Assembly (NCBI RefSeq): GCF_020497125.1
Contig: NC_059079.1
Span: forward strand, 9,393,053 to 9,457,052
Source of the DNA: Mauremys mutica
Taxonomy: Eukaryota; Chordata; Testudines; Geoemydidae
Length of the DNA: 64,000 bases
Reading direction: 5' to 3'
Within the stretch, counting starts at the first letter, position 1; every line of letters begins with the position of its first letter. The notes below the pieces were generated by a model. The model saw only the letters and a list, made by a program, of their open reading frames with translations. It was not told where the DNA came from and searched no databases. Below are positions 1 through 11,660 of this stretch, one piece after another. Made by a program: the position numbers and the translations under genes.

Positions 1-1129
1 CCTGAATCCTCTGGGCGGCCCTGCCTGTTCCTGTGAATAAATTAGCTGTATTTCATGGATATGGCAGCTATCAGACCTCTCACTCCTCCATTCACTTTCC
101 ACCTTAGTTGGGATTCACACATGAAACCAGAACAGTAGTAATTAAATAAGACCTTCACACATGGAAGGAGCAACACATTTTTTGGTATCACTCAAAGGAA
201 GTATCACCTATTCACGCTTCTAATTATCTACTTGCTAAGGCTATTCTTTTTCTTCCCCTTTATTAGAACAGAACAGTTTGGTTTAATTGTTATACCAAGG
301 GATTGAGTGTTTGAACTCCTGGATTCTATCTATTCCCAGCCCTGCCACTGACTGCACAAATTCTGTCACCTTGTCCATAAATATTTAATCCTTTTTTGCC
401 CTCCTTTCCCCACCCATGTTAACCACCTGCAGTTTACACATATGAATTGTACTACCTCCAGGGGTATCTCGGAGTATAATTAATAAATGTTTTCAGAACT
501 TCTGGTACAATATGCTGTGTGAGAACTGAAGAAATTCAGAGGTCTGTAAAAATAGAAAATGGAAGCGAGGTTAGTATTCCATACTTCAAAGTAACGGTTA
601 GAAATCTGGCGAGAGAAAAAGGCAATTTGGGCCTCAATTCTGCATGGTGCTGAGCATTCTGTAATGAGCCAGCAAAGCACTTATGCATATACAGAACATG
701 AGTAGTCCCACCGGAGCCAGGAGCTCACCCAGTATTGAGATTATTCAAAATGGCGTGTTTTTAATATGAGAAGGGTCAATCTTACAAGCTAGTTCGGTTC
801 GGTTTCTTACTCTTTTTTTTTCCATTTGGGGATCTCTGCTGAGTGCGGTGTGCAAGACATAACTCCATTTCATTTCTTGCTTGCTCTCAAACGACTTATG
901 GTGCATTCCATAGAGAACATGAACATCCTTAGGCAAAGAAAAAATGGAAACTGTTTAGTTCACATTTCTGTCTTCTGCAAAGCTCCTAAGGAAGCTGGAC
1001 AAAATTATATCATTTGACTAGAAACTAGCCATAATTTTCTGCCACTGGATTTGAGACCGTACTTTATAGACATTTACATCTCTGGTTTATTAGTACTAGA
1101 GGCAAGAGGGAAGGCTACAGTGGAACATT
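1..1129. other. No gene; one MIR-like scrap
   Basis: AT-rich non-coding DNA with only short open frames. About 305-400 (+) resembles the middle of a MIR/CORE-SINE: it reads like 'gaactcctggattctat', then 'cagccctgccactgact', then a decayed 'gtgaccttgggcaag' block. I see nothing else that can be supported here. Confidence 0.4.
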
Positions 1130-1390
1130 TTAGTCTGTGGTAAGTGCTTTCTCTTTATCCATATTGCATATGTTAACGCAGTCTGCTGTGTGATCAATAT
1201 CTGGACACTGGCCCTGCTCCAATCCCCATTTGCTGAGGAGTTCCAGGATCTTGAATTCCACAATATCATTGCTCTTCTTACCATCTTTCTGGTACTCTTC
1301 TTTCACTTTCCAAGTTTTCTTGAGTGTCACCACAAGGGTTAAAAACTCAGCATATCCCAACTCTGACACAGCCAATGGAAATCGAGCCTA
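1130..1390 (-). other. Unrecognised open frame, possible exon or pseudogene scrap
   Basis: On the minus strand an uninterrupted frame of about 81 codons from the first Met (87 with upstream in-frame codons) ends at a TAA near 1130. Its composition looks protein-like: Lys/Glu-rich, with segments such as GYAEFLTLVVTLKKTWKV and NDIVEFKILELLSKW that could form amphipathic helices. Upstream in the minus sense, a pyrimidine-rich stretch ends in 'ttcaacag', a passable splice acceptor near 1410, but one in-frame TAG lies between it and the Met. I cannot assign a family and I see no splice donor. It may be a decayed exon, a retropseudogene fragment or chance. Confidence 0.2.
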
Positions 1391-2559
1391 GAGCTGCTCT
1401 TCCTGTTGAACGATAAAGACTGTCTGCCTTTAGAGTGGCAAAAGTATTGTGTCCCGATGACATTTACACTCATTTTTGAAACATAGCCTGCAAACATTTC
1501 AACCAAAACGGGAAAAAAAAATCATGTCCTGGGTGCCCCAAAGTACCAGGAACAAACGAACATTAGGTACCCAATTAATTTTACACATGCCATTTTTATT
1601 TTCACTTCTCCCCCAATTTCTGGACAGCCACCATCAGCGACTCTGACACCCCAAAATGCATCATTCTGTCATGTGACAGCTATCAATGATTCCACAGGCC
1701 GAAGAGCTGGCTGGTAGGTGGTCAGGTAAGAGGCAGGTTTTGTTTTTTTAAACCATATAGTGAGTGCAGTGTTGAGAAGTCTTATGCTCTGTGGGACATT
1801 AAAAAAAAAACTAAGAACCAGGTTTATACCAATTAAGCTACCACTTATCCAACCCCTACCAGACAGCTCCTTGTCAGCAGGGTCCAATGTCACAGGATGG
1901 TGCTTCCCAGGGCCGCAGAGTGGGACAGAATTGGCCGGCTCACCCTCCCCTGGAAGCGGCTGGAATTCTGAAGGGATCGGAGCAATTCACTTAATGCGGA
2001 AGCTGCTGATGATACATTTCCCTTTGCTCTCTTTCCAGAGTTCATCGGCCATAACAAGCTGTAGCTTTCATTGGGAACCCTGGCCTCCCTTTTGGCAGGC
2101 GAAGAGGCATGAACTGGCATGGTTCTGCTACACGGAGTGAGGGGCAGGCAGCGGGGGGACTCTGCACCTGAATTAGTGCTCGGTGGAGACTCGTCCCATG
2201 GCTGCGGAGGATGGGGTATGTGGGCAAACTAGAGATCAGTGCAACTCTCGCAGCTGCTGCCCAAACCCTTGCTGAGAGGAAACAAAGCAGGTTGTAGCAT
2301 TTACTGTCTCCTGTGACTATAATAGCAGCCAGGAATAGCTAGGGGATGCTTTGTGGGTTGAGAAGAGTGAACTTTCCTTCCTTCCCTGCTCATATATAGG
2401 GGACCCACACAAAGCCTCTCAGCCTTTGCACAGATGATGAGACTTTTACCCTTGGGGCCTGATCAGTGGGAGTCTTTCCCTTGACTTGAGGGTATTTTGG
2501 ATCAGACGCCATGATGAGCATCAATGGAACAACATTCAGTGGGAGATGGATCAGATGTC
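1391..2559. other. No supported feature
   Basis: Unique-looking sequence. The part at about 1880-2250 is somewhat richer in GC than its surroundings, and short frames overlap on both strands, as expected in locally GC-rich DNA. I see no repeat ends, no target duplication and no recognisable protein. Confidence 0.4.
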
Positions 2560-2890
2560 TAGGCCAATGAATGGGAAATGTACATTAATGTAGATAAATG
2601 TAAATTAACACATCTAGGAGCAACTGACCAAACCAAGGGATGCAGATTAAAATGGAACATGCTGACAAGGAAGAAGCTGTAAGAGTGATTGTGGAGAATT
2701 CCTGAGCGTCATCAGCCTAAGACACGGCTGCAGTTAAAAATAAATAAATAAATAAAAAAGGCAGAGAACACTGAAATGCATCAGGAGCTGGGGAGACTTC
2801 AAATCAAAAGAAAGGAGGTTGGTGCTTTCGGAAGCACTGTTTAGACCCACCGTGGAACACTGTATTCAGCTTTAACCACTCTCGCAATAA
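2560..2890 (+). mobile_element. CR1-like LINE 3' coding remnant
   Basis: The stretch reads like the C-terminal part of a CR1-type ORF2 followed by decay. Around 2775-2885 one frame gives a degenerate version of the 'aLvRPtLEYciQlW' block typical of CR1 reverse transcriptases (here ALFRPTVEHCIQL). A short (TAAA)n run, 'aaataaataaataaataaa', sits inside it at about 2737-2757. Frames are broken, so this is a dead, 5'-truncated copy. It could belong to a related CR1/L3 lineage. Confidence 0.45.
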
Positions 2891-3374
2891 TGTAGCTGCC
2901 CTGCAAGTGGGGCAGTATTGAGCAGCCAGGATAAAGCCAAGTTAGGGTGGCAGAGTGTACTTGTCATGTTTGCCGATATCACTAGCATGAGCGCAGCCCA
3001 TTACTTGATTGTTTATACAGCATATTATTATTTTTTCTTCCCCGTTCCTCCAGCATCAGAAGTCATCAGGACTCCATCCAGAACATGGAAAATAAGGGCT
3101 GGAACCTTTGGGCTCTTTCTATGCCTAGCTGAGCTAAATATAAAGGGAACAAGCTTGTCGAGCTAAGTAGCTTCTCCATTCTAACAACCCTTATGCCCTT
3201 GAAATTCAGTTTGAAATGGAGCAGGCTGTGCTATTTCCTCACCAAAAATCAATACAAGCAACAGGTTAAAATGTTCTCAGATACAATCAAAGAGTAGCTG
3301 GGGAAATGACAGATATGTTAAACAGCTCTAAACTTAAGGCCATAATAAAATAGGAAATCTTTTTATTTGCCTGA

Positions 3375-3585
3375 GAAAACAGCATGGTGCAGTGGATCGA
3401 TACCATATCAGGATCCGGCAAACCTGGGTTCTATTCCCAACTTTGCTACTCTCCTTCTGTATGACCTTGGGCAAGTCACAATCCCTATATGTCTCAATTT
3501 CCCCATCAATAAAATGGGGATAATAATGCTTACTGAATTTGTAAAATGGTTTGAGAGCTACATGTGGGAAGCACAAACGTGCTTA
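3375..3585 (+). repeat. MIR-like CORE-SINE, near full length
   Basis: The order of blocks matches MIR: 'tggtgcagtgga' near the tRNA-derived head, 'acctgggttctattccc', 'gtatgaccttgggcaagtc' (core), 'tcaatttccccatc' and 'aaaatggggataataatgc'. Divergence is high, as expected of an old SINE. Short frames over it on both strands are accidental. Confidence 0.75.
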
Positions 3586-4199
3586 TTATTCTAAAAAGCA
3601 GGAATCTCTTCCAGGAAGAAACTGGTCAATTAGCAATATACATATTTCACAGAGAGGGATTTCATTTAAATTCCTCTTACTTGCAAAAATATTTATTTAA
3701 TGAAAATATTTTTTAAAAAAACAGAATACATGGATAGTAGAATAAAGAAATGCCATATAAAGCAATGCTGTACTGCAAAAGAGTCTCCCACAGATCTGAC
3801 CTCTGATTTGTACTAATTAGTTCAAGTGATGTCCTGGAAAATACATAAACCCACATTAAAGGCCCAAACCTCTAGACTGTATTCATGCAAAACTGTTTTT
3901 AAAAGGCACAAATGTATGAAATGCAAATGGAGTATTCCAACAAAATGGGCATGAGCTTTCCCTACTGAATCTGCAGCTACAACAAACAGATTCTTCAGAG
4001 GGCTCTGTAAACCTAATTTATGACACTGGTTCAAGGACAAAGAAGAACAGCAGAAGAGGTTATTTTAATCGCAGCTCTGTGAGAAACAAAACGATGAGAA
4101 AGGACAAGAGTGCTACCAAGAGACATTCTGGGCCTAGTTTTGATCCCACTGAAATGGTTTTACGCTGCCCTACCACTTCCCGCCTCCGTGAAACTACTC
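3586..4199. other. No supported feature
   Basis: AT-rich unique sequence between the MIR and the Penelope-like insertion. No open frame, repeat ends or RNA signature is convincing. Confidence 0.4.
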
Positions 4200-4213
4200 T
4201 TGATTTACACAGG

Positions 4214-4437
4214 TTCCAGAGTAGCAGCCGTGTTAGTCTGTATCCACAAAAAGAACAGGAGTACTTGTGGCACCTTAAAGACTAACACGTTTATTTCAGC
4301 ATAAGCTTTTGTGGGCTACAGCTCACTTCTTCAGATGTTCCATTCTATGCATCTGCAGAAGTGAGCTGTAGCCCACGAAAGCTTATGCTGAAATAAACGT
4401 GTTAGTCTCTAAGGTGCCACAAGTACTCCTGTTCTTT
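4214..4437. mobile_element. Head-to-head Penelope-like terminal repeats with hammerhead-like cores
   Basis: Two arms form a long inverted repeat around a short spacer near 4340-4350. The left arm is the terminal repeat in minus orientation and the right arm is in plus orientation. The whole is bounded by a perfect 14-bp direct repeat TTGATTTACACAGG at 4200-4213 and 4438-4451, which I read as the target-site duplication. Each arm carries a hammerhead-type order: CTGANGA, a GTGAGC/GCCCAC hairpin with loop TGTA, then GAAA. Left arm (minus, 4305-4334): CTGAAGA is intact but GAAA has become AAAA. Right arm (4353-4382): CTGCAGA breaks the core while GAAA is intact. Family knowledge: Penelope-like elements carry hammerhead motifs in their terminal repeats. 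No reverse transcriptase is present. Confidence 0.7.
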
Positions 4438-4451
4438 TTGATTTACACAGG

Positions 4452-5437
4452 GGGTCGGTGGTGAGCAGAATCTGGCCTGTAACATCAAACTTCTTTTAAA
4501 AAAGTACTCCACATAATGGGGAGAAACCCTGAACGTTACAAAAATGTACGTGATAGTGTCCTTTGTTTTACAGAGAGATTGAGGTCTTAGAACAACGTGC
4601 ACCACACTATACAGACAGTCTCACCAGCTGTTTTACCTAATGGAACACACACAAATAAATGTATTATTGTGCCATTGAAAGGAAAAAACTCCAGTTTTAA
4701 ACTACAATACAGTGTTCCAATGAGCTGAAATGTGTCAAAATACCCCAAAACCTGCAGTAGCTAAAAAAGACACATTTAAAAAAAATAAACTAAATCAAGT
4801 ACAGTTACGTTATTTTAAAATTAAATTAGTGTCCATTTTCTACTGCCCCACTCAAAAAAATAAACAGCGGATATGGGGCTGCCCATGTTCCCCACTGGCT
4901 GAATTTTACACGATTCTAAAGTGATTTTTGGCCAAATTTTTTTTATACTGCATAGAAGTTTGGAGGAGAACAAATATATTCATTTATCATTAGGGTCTCT
5001 TGCTATTTCAAAAGCAACTGCTGACATCTATTGGCAGAAATTTAGAAGGACGCTCATTTTACAGACTTCAGAAGGGGTTTCCCCCCACCCCTTCTAGAGA
5101 CATACAATATATTATGTTATTATTTGTATTATCGTCGCACCTCTGATATAGAATGGGACCGATTCCTGTCTCAGGACATTATTGCAATCAGAACGCTATT
5201 GAACTTGATGGAGTTAAACTGGTGTAAAATCAGAGTAGCTAAAATCAGAATCAGGTTAAATCCTTCTCCTTCCCCTAGTATTCTGTATTTCTTGCGAACA
5301 TCTGAGTCTAGCAATAAGCTTTTAAACATGGGAGCATAATGTTTAAGCATGGAACGCTAATAGAAAGTCCAAGTATTACATTTGAATGGTCAAACTGGCA
5401 CAAAGTAACGCTTAACTTCCACAGCAGCTGGAACTGG
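4452..5437. other. No supported feature
   Basis: AT-rich sequence with poly-A and poly-T runs. A short stretch at about 5145-5260 recalls a common inverted-repeat MITE ('ctggtgtaaaatcagagta'), but no ends can be set. No coding signal is seen. Confidence 0.35.
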
Positions 5438-5630
5438 AGGATCTCAAAGCACTTTGCAAACACTGACTATACAGAGATGGCTACGTGATATTATCCCCAT
5501 TTCACAGAGAGAGAAACTGAGGGACAGAGAGGCAGAGTGACTTCTCCTGCAAGTTTGTGGTAAAGCCAAGAATAGGACACAGCTCACACTCCTGGGCTCT
5601 AGTCCAAGACCACCCTTCCTCTTTTATACA
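5438..5630 (-). repeat. MIR-like CORE-SINE, reverse orientation
   Basis: Read on the plus strand it shows the MIR reverse complement in order: 'aggatctcaaagcacttt', 'attatccccatttcacag', 'gaaactgagggacagaga', 'agtgacttctcctgcaag' and 'cctgggctctagtcc'. It lacks a clear tRNA-like head. Confidence 0.7.
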
Positions 5631-6014
5631 ATTCTAAATGCAGGAAGCAGAATGTTTACATCCTACTAAAGCACCCAAAATGTTGCTCATATTAGCAGTC
5701 TTGTTCATTGTCAGATCAAGTACCCTAAACTACGCATCACTGACACCCATGCAAAGTAACATCAAGTAGGCAGGGTGGTGATAAAAATTCCTCTGATTAA
5801 GTGGCCACTGTTTGAGATGCAGAGACTTCAGTGATAACATTTTCACAGGTTAAAGTCAAAACACTGTAGTAGTCATAACTAAAGAAAAATGTAGGAGAGC
5901 TAAAGAACCTCATTTATGAGAGCTGGAGTCCAGTTTTTTTTTTCCATGAAGAAACCACCACCCCACCCTCCCAGCATAATGTAATTAGTATTTCAGGCTG
6001 AGGAGAAGCTCACT

Positions 6015-6625
6015 TTAAAAAAATATCCTCTGCACTGTTCTAATGAATGGGACCAAGACAGAGAAAAAGCAGACACACTTTTTCCCCTCATTTTTGACAA
6101 GCTCTGGAGGTAGCTGACTTTGGTGAAGAACATTAACTAAAGGGAGAAGCAGGACCATGCTGGGCCACAGCAGAAATGCAGCAAGGTCTGGGATGACGTG
6201 TTCCAATATGAAAGCCATCAAATCTTAAAATAACTGCAAACCCATAATGAGAAAGGTATAAACATAACACCAAACAAGAGGAAGGAGCCCTCAAAGCTGA
6301 TTCTGGCCATAGCAAGGAGAGGTTCAGTATGGGTCGCCACTGACTTCTGCAACATTTGCACTGATGCTAGTGTAATATGGAAGAACACATTTAGAAGATG
6401 TTCAGCAATATAGTTGCAATGGTTTAGCCCAGCACAACATTGGTTCAGGAGAAATCCTTCAAGAAAGAGACAATAGAATGAAGCTGCCTTGGTTATTCTG
6501 ATTTTCTCATCCTTGTCATATCCTCCCCATTTGTCATAGTTGTTGATGGCAACTGACAATGGATTCTCATGTCCACAGCCATAAGCAAGGAAAGAGGAGA
6601 ATGAGACAAGGACAGTGATCACCAT
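6015..6625 (-). other. Unrecognised minus-strand open frame(s), hydrophobic
   Basis: A 135-codon open frame (6218-6625) is followed by an overlapping 68-codon frame (6015-6221) in another register, so one frameshift would join them. Both contain long hydrophobic stretches, for example around GSFLLFGVMFIPFSLWV and in LAAFLLWPSMVLLLPLV, as membrane segments would. I recognise no family and see no promoter or convincing splice sites. It is longer than typical chance frames in this AT-rich DNA but could still be accidental. No function is assigned. Confidence 0.15.
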
Positions 6626-7608
6626 CTACAGCGCTAGAAACAGCTCCAGGGTAATTCAAAGTATGTCTGTTGTAATGACTATTACTCAGAAGGATGAAAT
6701 AAAGTTGGGGAGTGATGGGGACTGAAACTTAGAGAAAGGGAGCAGCTTAATTTTAGGCCAAGGAGGATAGAAGGAAAGGATGGTAAAAGATAGAGAGTGC
6801 ACTTTCACGGTTACCCAGCGTAGGCCATATTCACAATAATCTCTCATGGCCTGTCTACTGCACACCAGCTCTCAGGCAGCCTAGAGACGATGTGCTGGCA
6901 AAATAGTAGTGACCAGAGAGACTCAAACATGAACTGTTACACATGTAGTAAACTGCAAATAGAGCACTAACTTTTTATGGTGATTTATAGAACATACATA
7001 GAAGAGATGGTCCCTTTTCTGAGAACTCCCAATATAAAATGGACAAACCTAGAATATGAGGATAGACGAAGGAAGAGGCTAGAGAAAGGAGGAACAAGGG
7101 TTGAGTATTGTAGAGGAAGTGAGTCATATAGCTTCTAATTTTGTTTGTTTGTTTTAATTAGAGACTGTGGTAGGACAAGAGAAGAGGAACAGTGAGCATG
7201 GAAGTGCTTGGACAATTGAGTTAGCTACCAATAGTGGGTAAAGTTCACGAATGGTGATTCTAGAATAGATAAAAAAATTGCTTTCCTGTTTCTTGCCAGT
7301 GCGTCCAAGTCATTTTATGTCAACTTGAAGTAGGGTAGTGCAGAGAGATACAGCCACAGTAATGAGATGTTTAGCCATTTGTGCGTAGTTTGAGTAGAGA
7401 CAGGCCCAAGCTGAAATGTCTGGATAAAAGAGTTAGACTCAGACTTTTCCAGAGTTTGGGGATATTCAGATCTGAGTTCATGGATCAACCCAGTGTATAG
7501 GTATAGACAAGCTGGAAAGTTCAGATCCAGATCCAGAGTTGTAGAATCTGAGGCTTTGATCCAAGCACATCTCTAACTTCTGAGGCATTTTCTGTATTCT
7601 TTCTGTGA
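6626..7608. other. No supported feature
   Basis: Unique-looking sequence upstream of the DIRS-like remnant. The N-terminal part of a reverse transcriptase would be expected here if that element were longer, but I cannot see it. A scrap near 6980-7035 recalls the end of a reversed SINE tail. Confidence 0.35.
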
Positions 7609-8400
7609 ATGCTGATGAGACAATATGATTTAAGACCAGCCCTCAATTATTTGGATTGTCGTCTATTCACAGGCCCATTAAAACACAACATCTTTTGCCA
7701 GGAATTCATATCCAAAACAGGGAAATTGCTTCAGATTTTGGAAGAGGACGAAATGGGAGGCCGTAGAGAAGAAATATTTTGTAGGTCTGAACTTATTGGA
7801 TTCAGTCAAAACGGAATCATATCTCTGTATATACGATATATAAAACCTTCAGAGATGCTGGTGCATGCATAGCTGTCCTCCACAGACAATGTGAGCCAGA
7901 TGCAGTTATTAATTGGCCATTTCAGTTTTGCATTCAGTTACTTGTGTAGATAAGTGTTCTTATGCCATTTGGCTGCATACGCAGCAGGGATGGAAGGATG
8001 TCATCGTTTCATCAGGATAACAAGGCAGTGGAAACAAGATCTGGCAGTTTGGAAAGAAATTGTAGAAAATGTTATTGGCAGTGCCATGGCATTGATGCCA
8101 ACTGTTTCCAGTAAAGGGCTACAGTTATTCTCAGGTACTTACCATATGGCAGGAAAGTAAGAATTGGAAGCTTTATTTTGGAGGTTCTATTTTAATGCAG
8201 CAGAGGTGCGGTGAAATTAGCATCTGTAGGAATGTGGCATTCTTGGAACATTGCTCTGCAACTCTGGCACTCATGAGATGGAGCAAGTGACTTTAGAGAC
8301 AGGAAGGCTGAAAGCTGCTGAGCATTTCATTTTGAAGTGCTTGATACTTAAGACACCCTTTAAGGCCAAGCATATTGAAAGTTGAAAGTTCTCTTGTCAC
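7609..8400 (+). pseudogene. DIRS-like retroelement RT / RNase H remnant
   Basis: Across shifted frames, the landmarks of a DIRS-type pol appear in the right order. At 7647-7676, YLDCRLFTGP stands where YLDDxLFxGP carries the catalytic aspartates; the second Asp is lost. At 7779-7815 there is FVGLNLLDSVKTE (family FLGxxxDSVxME). At 7900-7935, MQLLIGHFSFAF matches the (L/M)xxLIGxLNFAC helix. At 8008-8080, IRITRQWKQDLAVW and VENVIG match the RIT..I..DL..W..FL..NG block. At 8323-8385, HFILKCLILKTPFKAKHI matches the end of the RNase H domain. Stops and frameshifts make it dead. The order and motifs argue for DIRS/Ngaro-type rather than Gypsy RT. No terminal repeats were found. Confidence 0.6.
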
Positions 8401-9675
8401 AGGTAGCTGGTGCTGAATGCAGAAATACATTGATAGAGAGTTCTATTCATCTTACCACTTACTTCCCAAAGAAGGGGGGATGTTATATGATCCCCTATAT
8501 GATCAGCAGCTCAGCATTAGTGTTTTGGAGCTATGGGTGATTTGTCTGGCACTTCCCCTATTGACCAGCACGTGTTTGTCTGTTGCAATAAGAGAGCATC
8601 TTTTGCAACTAAGAAAAAGTGGGCACCAGGTGTTGACACCTCTCAAAGTAGGTAATGTAACCTGGGTGCTGAGTAGACTCCTACTAACTGCCTTGAGGGA
8701 CAGCATGTCTTCAGAGGAGGGAGACTATCATGGCAGATTTGAAGCACTCCTCAGCCAGAGGCCAGATAAAGTATTCCTACCTCCTCTCTGCAGTACTCTC
8801 TGCTGGGCATATCTGTTGCCTTTCGCTCAGGATGTTCGTTTGGAGAATTGGAGGAGTAGTGACACATGATAAAGAAAAAAGGGGAAATTATTTACCTGTC
8901 ACTGTTTGTCACAGACTAACTCTTCCCCTCTCCCTGTTGTGGGAGATCTGTCTTTGCGAGCATTGTCATTGCTTTCTGATCTGAGCAAGATGTGGGTTAA
9001 CTGGTATCTTTATTTCAACTATGCCTGACACCTCTCTTCAACTCCATGCTTTCTGCTAGGTGGAGATGTACCATTGCCTGAAAGATATTCCCTGCAGGAT
9101 GAAAAGGAACAGGTACAAGTGGTGGCAAAGGATAAAGTGGACAGAAGAGGACTTCAGTGGCTCTCAGCATGTAGCAGGCTTTTTACCAATTCTGGGGCAA
9201 TTCTACCTCCCTCTGGAAATAGTTAGGAGGAAAATAAATGAGACAATACCAGTGAAACATGTGCATGAAGGAGGATCCTTGTTTGAAGGAGGCTAAACAT
9301 ATTCATAAGATGAATTCCAGAAAAAAAATTAAAGCCCAGCAGAAGAAAGCAATCGTTTATTAGATACGGAGGACTCTTTTAAAGGCTTCAGGCAGCATAT
9401 GGATGAAGTGGTACTCTTGCCAGAATTAAGAACTTTTTGCAGTAGTCTTCAACAAGGCCTGGGCTACTTGTCTTTGCCTTGGTGAGAAAGCACAATGTTG
9501 GGGAGACAAACACCTGCACTTCAGAGAGCCAACTGAGATGAATGGGATTCCGGCTGAAAAATCACCTCAGCAGACCTAATAGTCCATTTTTCCCCTTCCC
9601 CAAATGGTCTTGGGCTTTACAAAGTGAAGTCCATGGGAATTACAGTATATCTGCTTATGTCAGAGCTGAATTTAA
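8401..9675. other. Possible tail of the DIRS-like element; otherwise nothing supported
   Basis: A 150-codon open frame runs 8417-8869 (+) directly after the RNase H-like stretch. It lies where a DIRS element would have its linker and tyrosine recombinase. I cannot find a convincing recombinase motif, so it may be chance. The sequence at 8870-9675 shows no recognisable feature. Confidence 0.2.
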
Positions 9676-9880
9676 CCCCTGGTTTTCATTCCTGCCTCTG
9701 CCACAGACTCTGTGCAACCGAGGGCAAGCTACTTAACCTCTATATGCCTGCATTCCCCATCTGTAAAGTGGGCATGATAAGTCTCCCACTGCACATGAGG
9801 TTGGGAGGCCCAGTTCATTAATGTTTGCAAAGTGCTTTGAACTCTTAGAATGTACGGTGCCCTATAAACACATAAATTAT
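9676..9880 (+). repeat. MIR-like CORE-SINE
   Basis: Blocks in order: 'cctgcctctgccacagac', 'gagggcaagctacttaacc', 'cattccccatctgtaaag', then a tail containing 'gcaaagtgctttgaactct'. The 5' tRNA-like part is missing or too decayed to see. Confidence 0.65.
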
Positions 9881-11660
9881 GAAAATCTGGGCATGACATT
9901 AAAGCTTTCAAGCTCTCATTTCATTCCTACCCTCACCCAAACATATCCTCTGAGGTAATGGGCACGACTGATGCACAATTTACTCAATGCTTAGAGGGCT
10001 CTTGTGTTCACAAAGTCATCTAATGCCCTTTTCTTGCCCTCCCTCCCCCACTACTTCCTGAGGCCAAGCCTCAAAAAGACAAAGCTCTTTGAAAAGAACA
10101 GCTGCCATGGTGCTGAGTCAATACAGACCGAGACAAAATAAAACACCCTGCATCTGTGGCAGTGTTTTTTCAGTCACAGTATCACCAATGCAGAAAGCGC
10201 TGATGGCTGTTTAGTAAACAACAGTGCAAGAGTGGGGAGAGAGGAAAAGAAGGGGGGGGGTCTTTCAAAGAAATTCGCCATATCCTGAAATCTTGAAAAC
10301 AATATGTTAATTCCTGCAATGGGGTAACCAAACAGCTGGTGCTGCAATGCTTTGCTTTGAAACAATGATATTTCACTGATGTGCCACTTAGATGACTCCT
10401 TCTAGCATTAAACAAGGGATGGAATGAGAGAAAATGGTTTGATTATTTTTCACTGTTAAATGCAACAGGAAGGGCAAAATACTGCATGGTCTTTTTCAAG
10501 GACGACTTATCAAGAGAGGTATAGTTCATCTTATTCTGTGCCGAGTAAAGGTTTGCAGGGGGGAGACCTGTCTGTATTCCACAATATTTCTCTCTCTTGT
10601 AACTATTTTTCATAGCATTATATGGGCTTGTCTACACTGGGAAATTACATTGTATAAGAACACGTGCTTAACTAAAATAATTCCAAACGTGGCTTATCAC
10701 TTAGTATAGACAAAGACTATCCTATTTACCATTGTCAGCTGCTGACAATCATTCCTAGGGTGGGTTACTGATTAATGCTGGGATGGGCTCTAGGGTTAAC
10801 CATGATAGCCCTTGGCCACACTGAAAGTTTTAACATGTGTTCTAACAAGATATAATTTCTCAGTGTATGAAAATCCCATGACAGCATTGAGAAATATTGT
10901 ACAAAGACAGCAGGGACATTTTGGCCAACAAATTTAGAAACTTGGACCATTCCCTTTTAACTTTTGCTTCATGTCCATCCTCTGATTTCATTCAAAGCTG
11001 GAGAATGTTGTATTGATGTAAAAGACACCTGCAAAAAGCTTCTTTTTAAAAAGAGTGAAACCCCCAAGCCATGTGTTCAAAAGCAAACTTTTAAAATGGA
11101 AGCGTCGCAAATTATATGAGCTGTCGGCCAGCTTCGTAGATGTTATGAAAAACAAATGTGCATGAGCAAATTGTGGCATTCATCATCCGTGAAAGAGACT
11201 CTGTACAGCTGCAGATTTGTACATTTGCTCTACAAAGCTGCAGGAGGCCAGTTTTTCATAGCAACAAGCCAAATTATTTTTAAAAACTCTTTACCTAGGG
11301 ACATGTCCAGCAAACTAAGGATTTGTGATGGAGTATACTGGACTTTGGATCCTCTTTGTCCCCACTCATATAGTTTGAGCCATTTGGTGGGTTTTCTTCT
11401 CCATTCCTCCCCTCTGTGCCTCATAGCAGAGGGAAGGTGATTTTGCCTCCTGGCTTCAGCATTTTGCTGGGAATATGTGTTTCAGACAAAGTGAAAATGA
11501 GGAAAAAAATATTTCAAGGACACAAATTATGACATCAAACCTAAAAATAAGATGTCAAATGCAAAGAATAGAGCAATCTCTATTAAATCTCCCTAGTCCA
11601 TAAAGATTTTTTTCTATTGCACAAAAACTTCACTGCTATAAACAGAAAAGACAATATATT
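9881..11660. other. No gene; MITE-like scrap at ~10627
   Basis: AT-rich unique DNA. 'gggcttgtctacactggg' at about 10626-10643 matches the end of a common turtle inverted-repeat element, as seen at 15259 and 33747, but no matching right end is clear. A G-run at 10252-10260 is a simple homopolymer. No coding signal was found. Confidence 0.35.

Noticed and set aside
4200..4451. Ordinary MITE made by a transposase
   Set aside because: The 14-bp duplication is too long for hAT (8 bp) or mariner (TA), the arms lack TIR-like ends, and they hold hammerhead-type motifs, which fits Penelope-like terminal repeats better.
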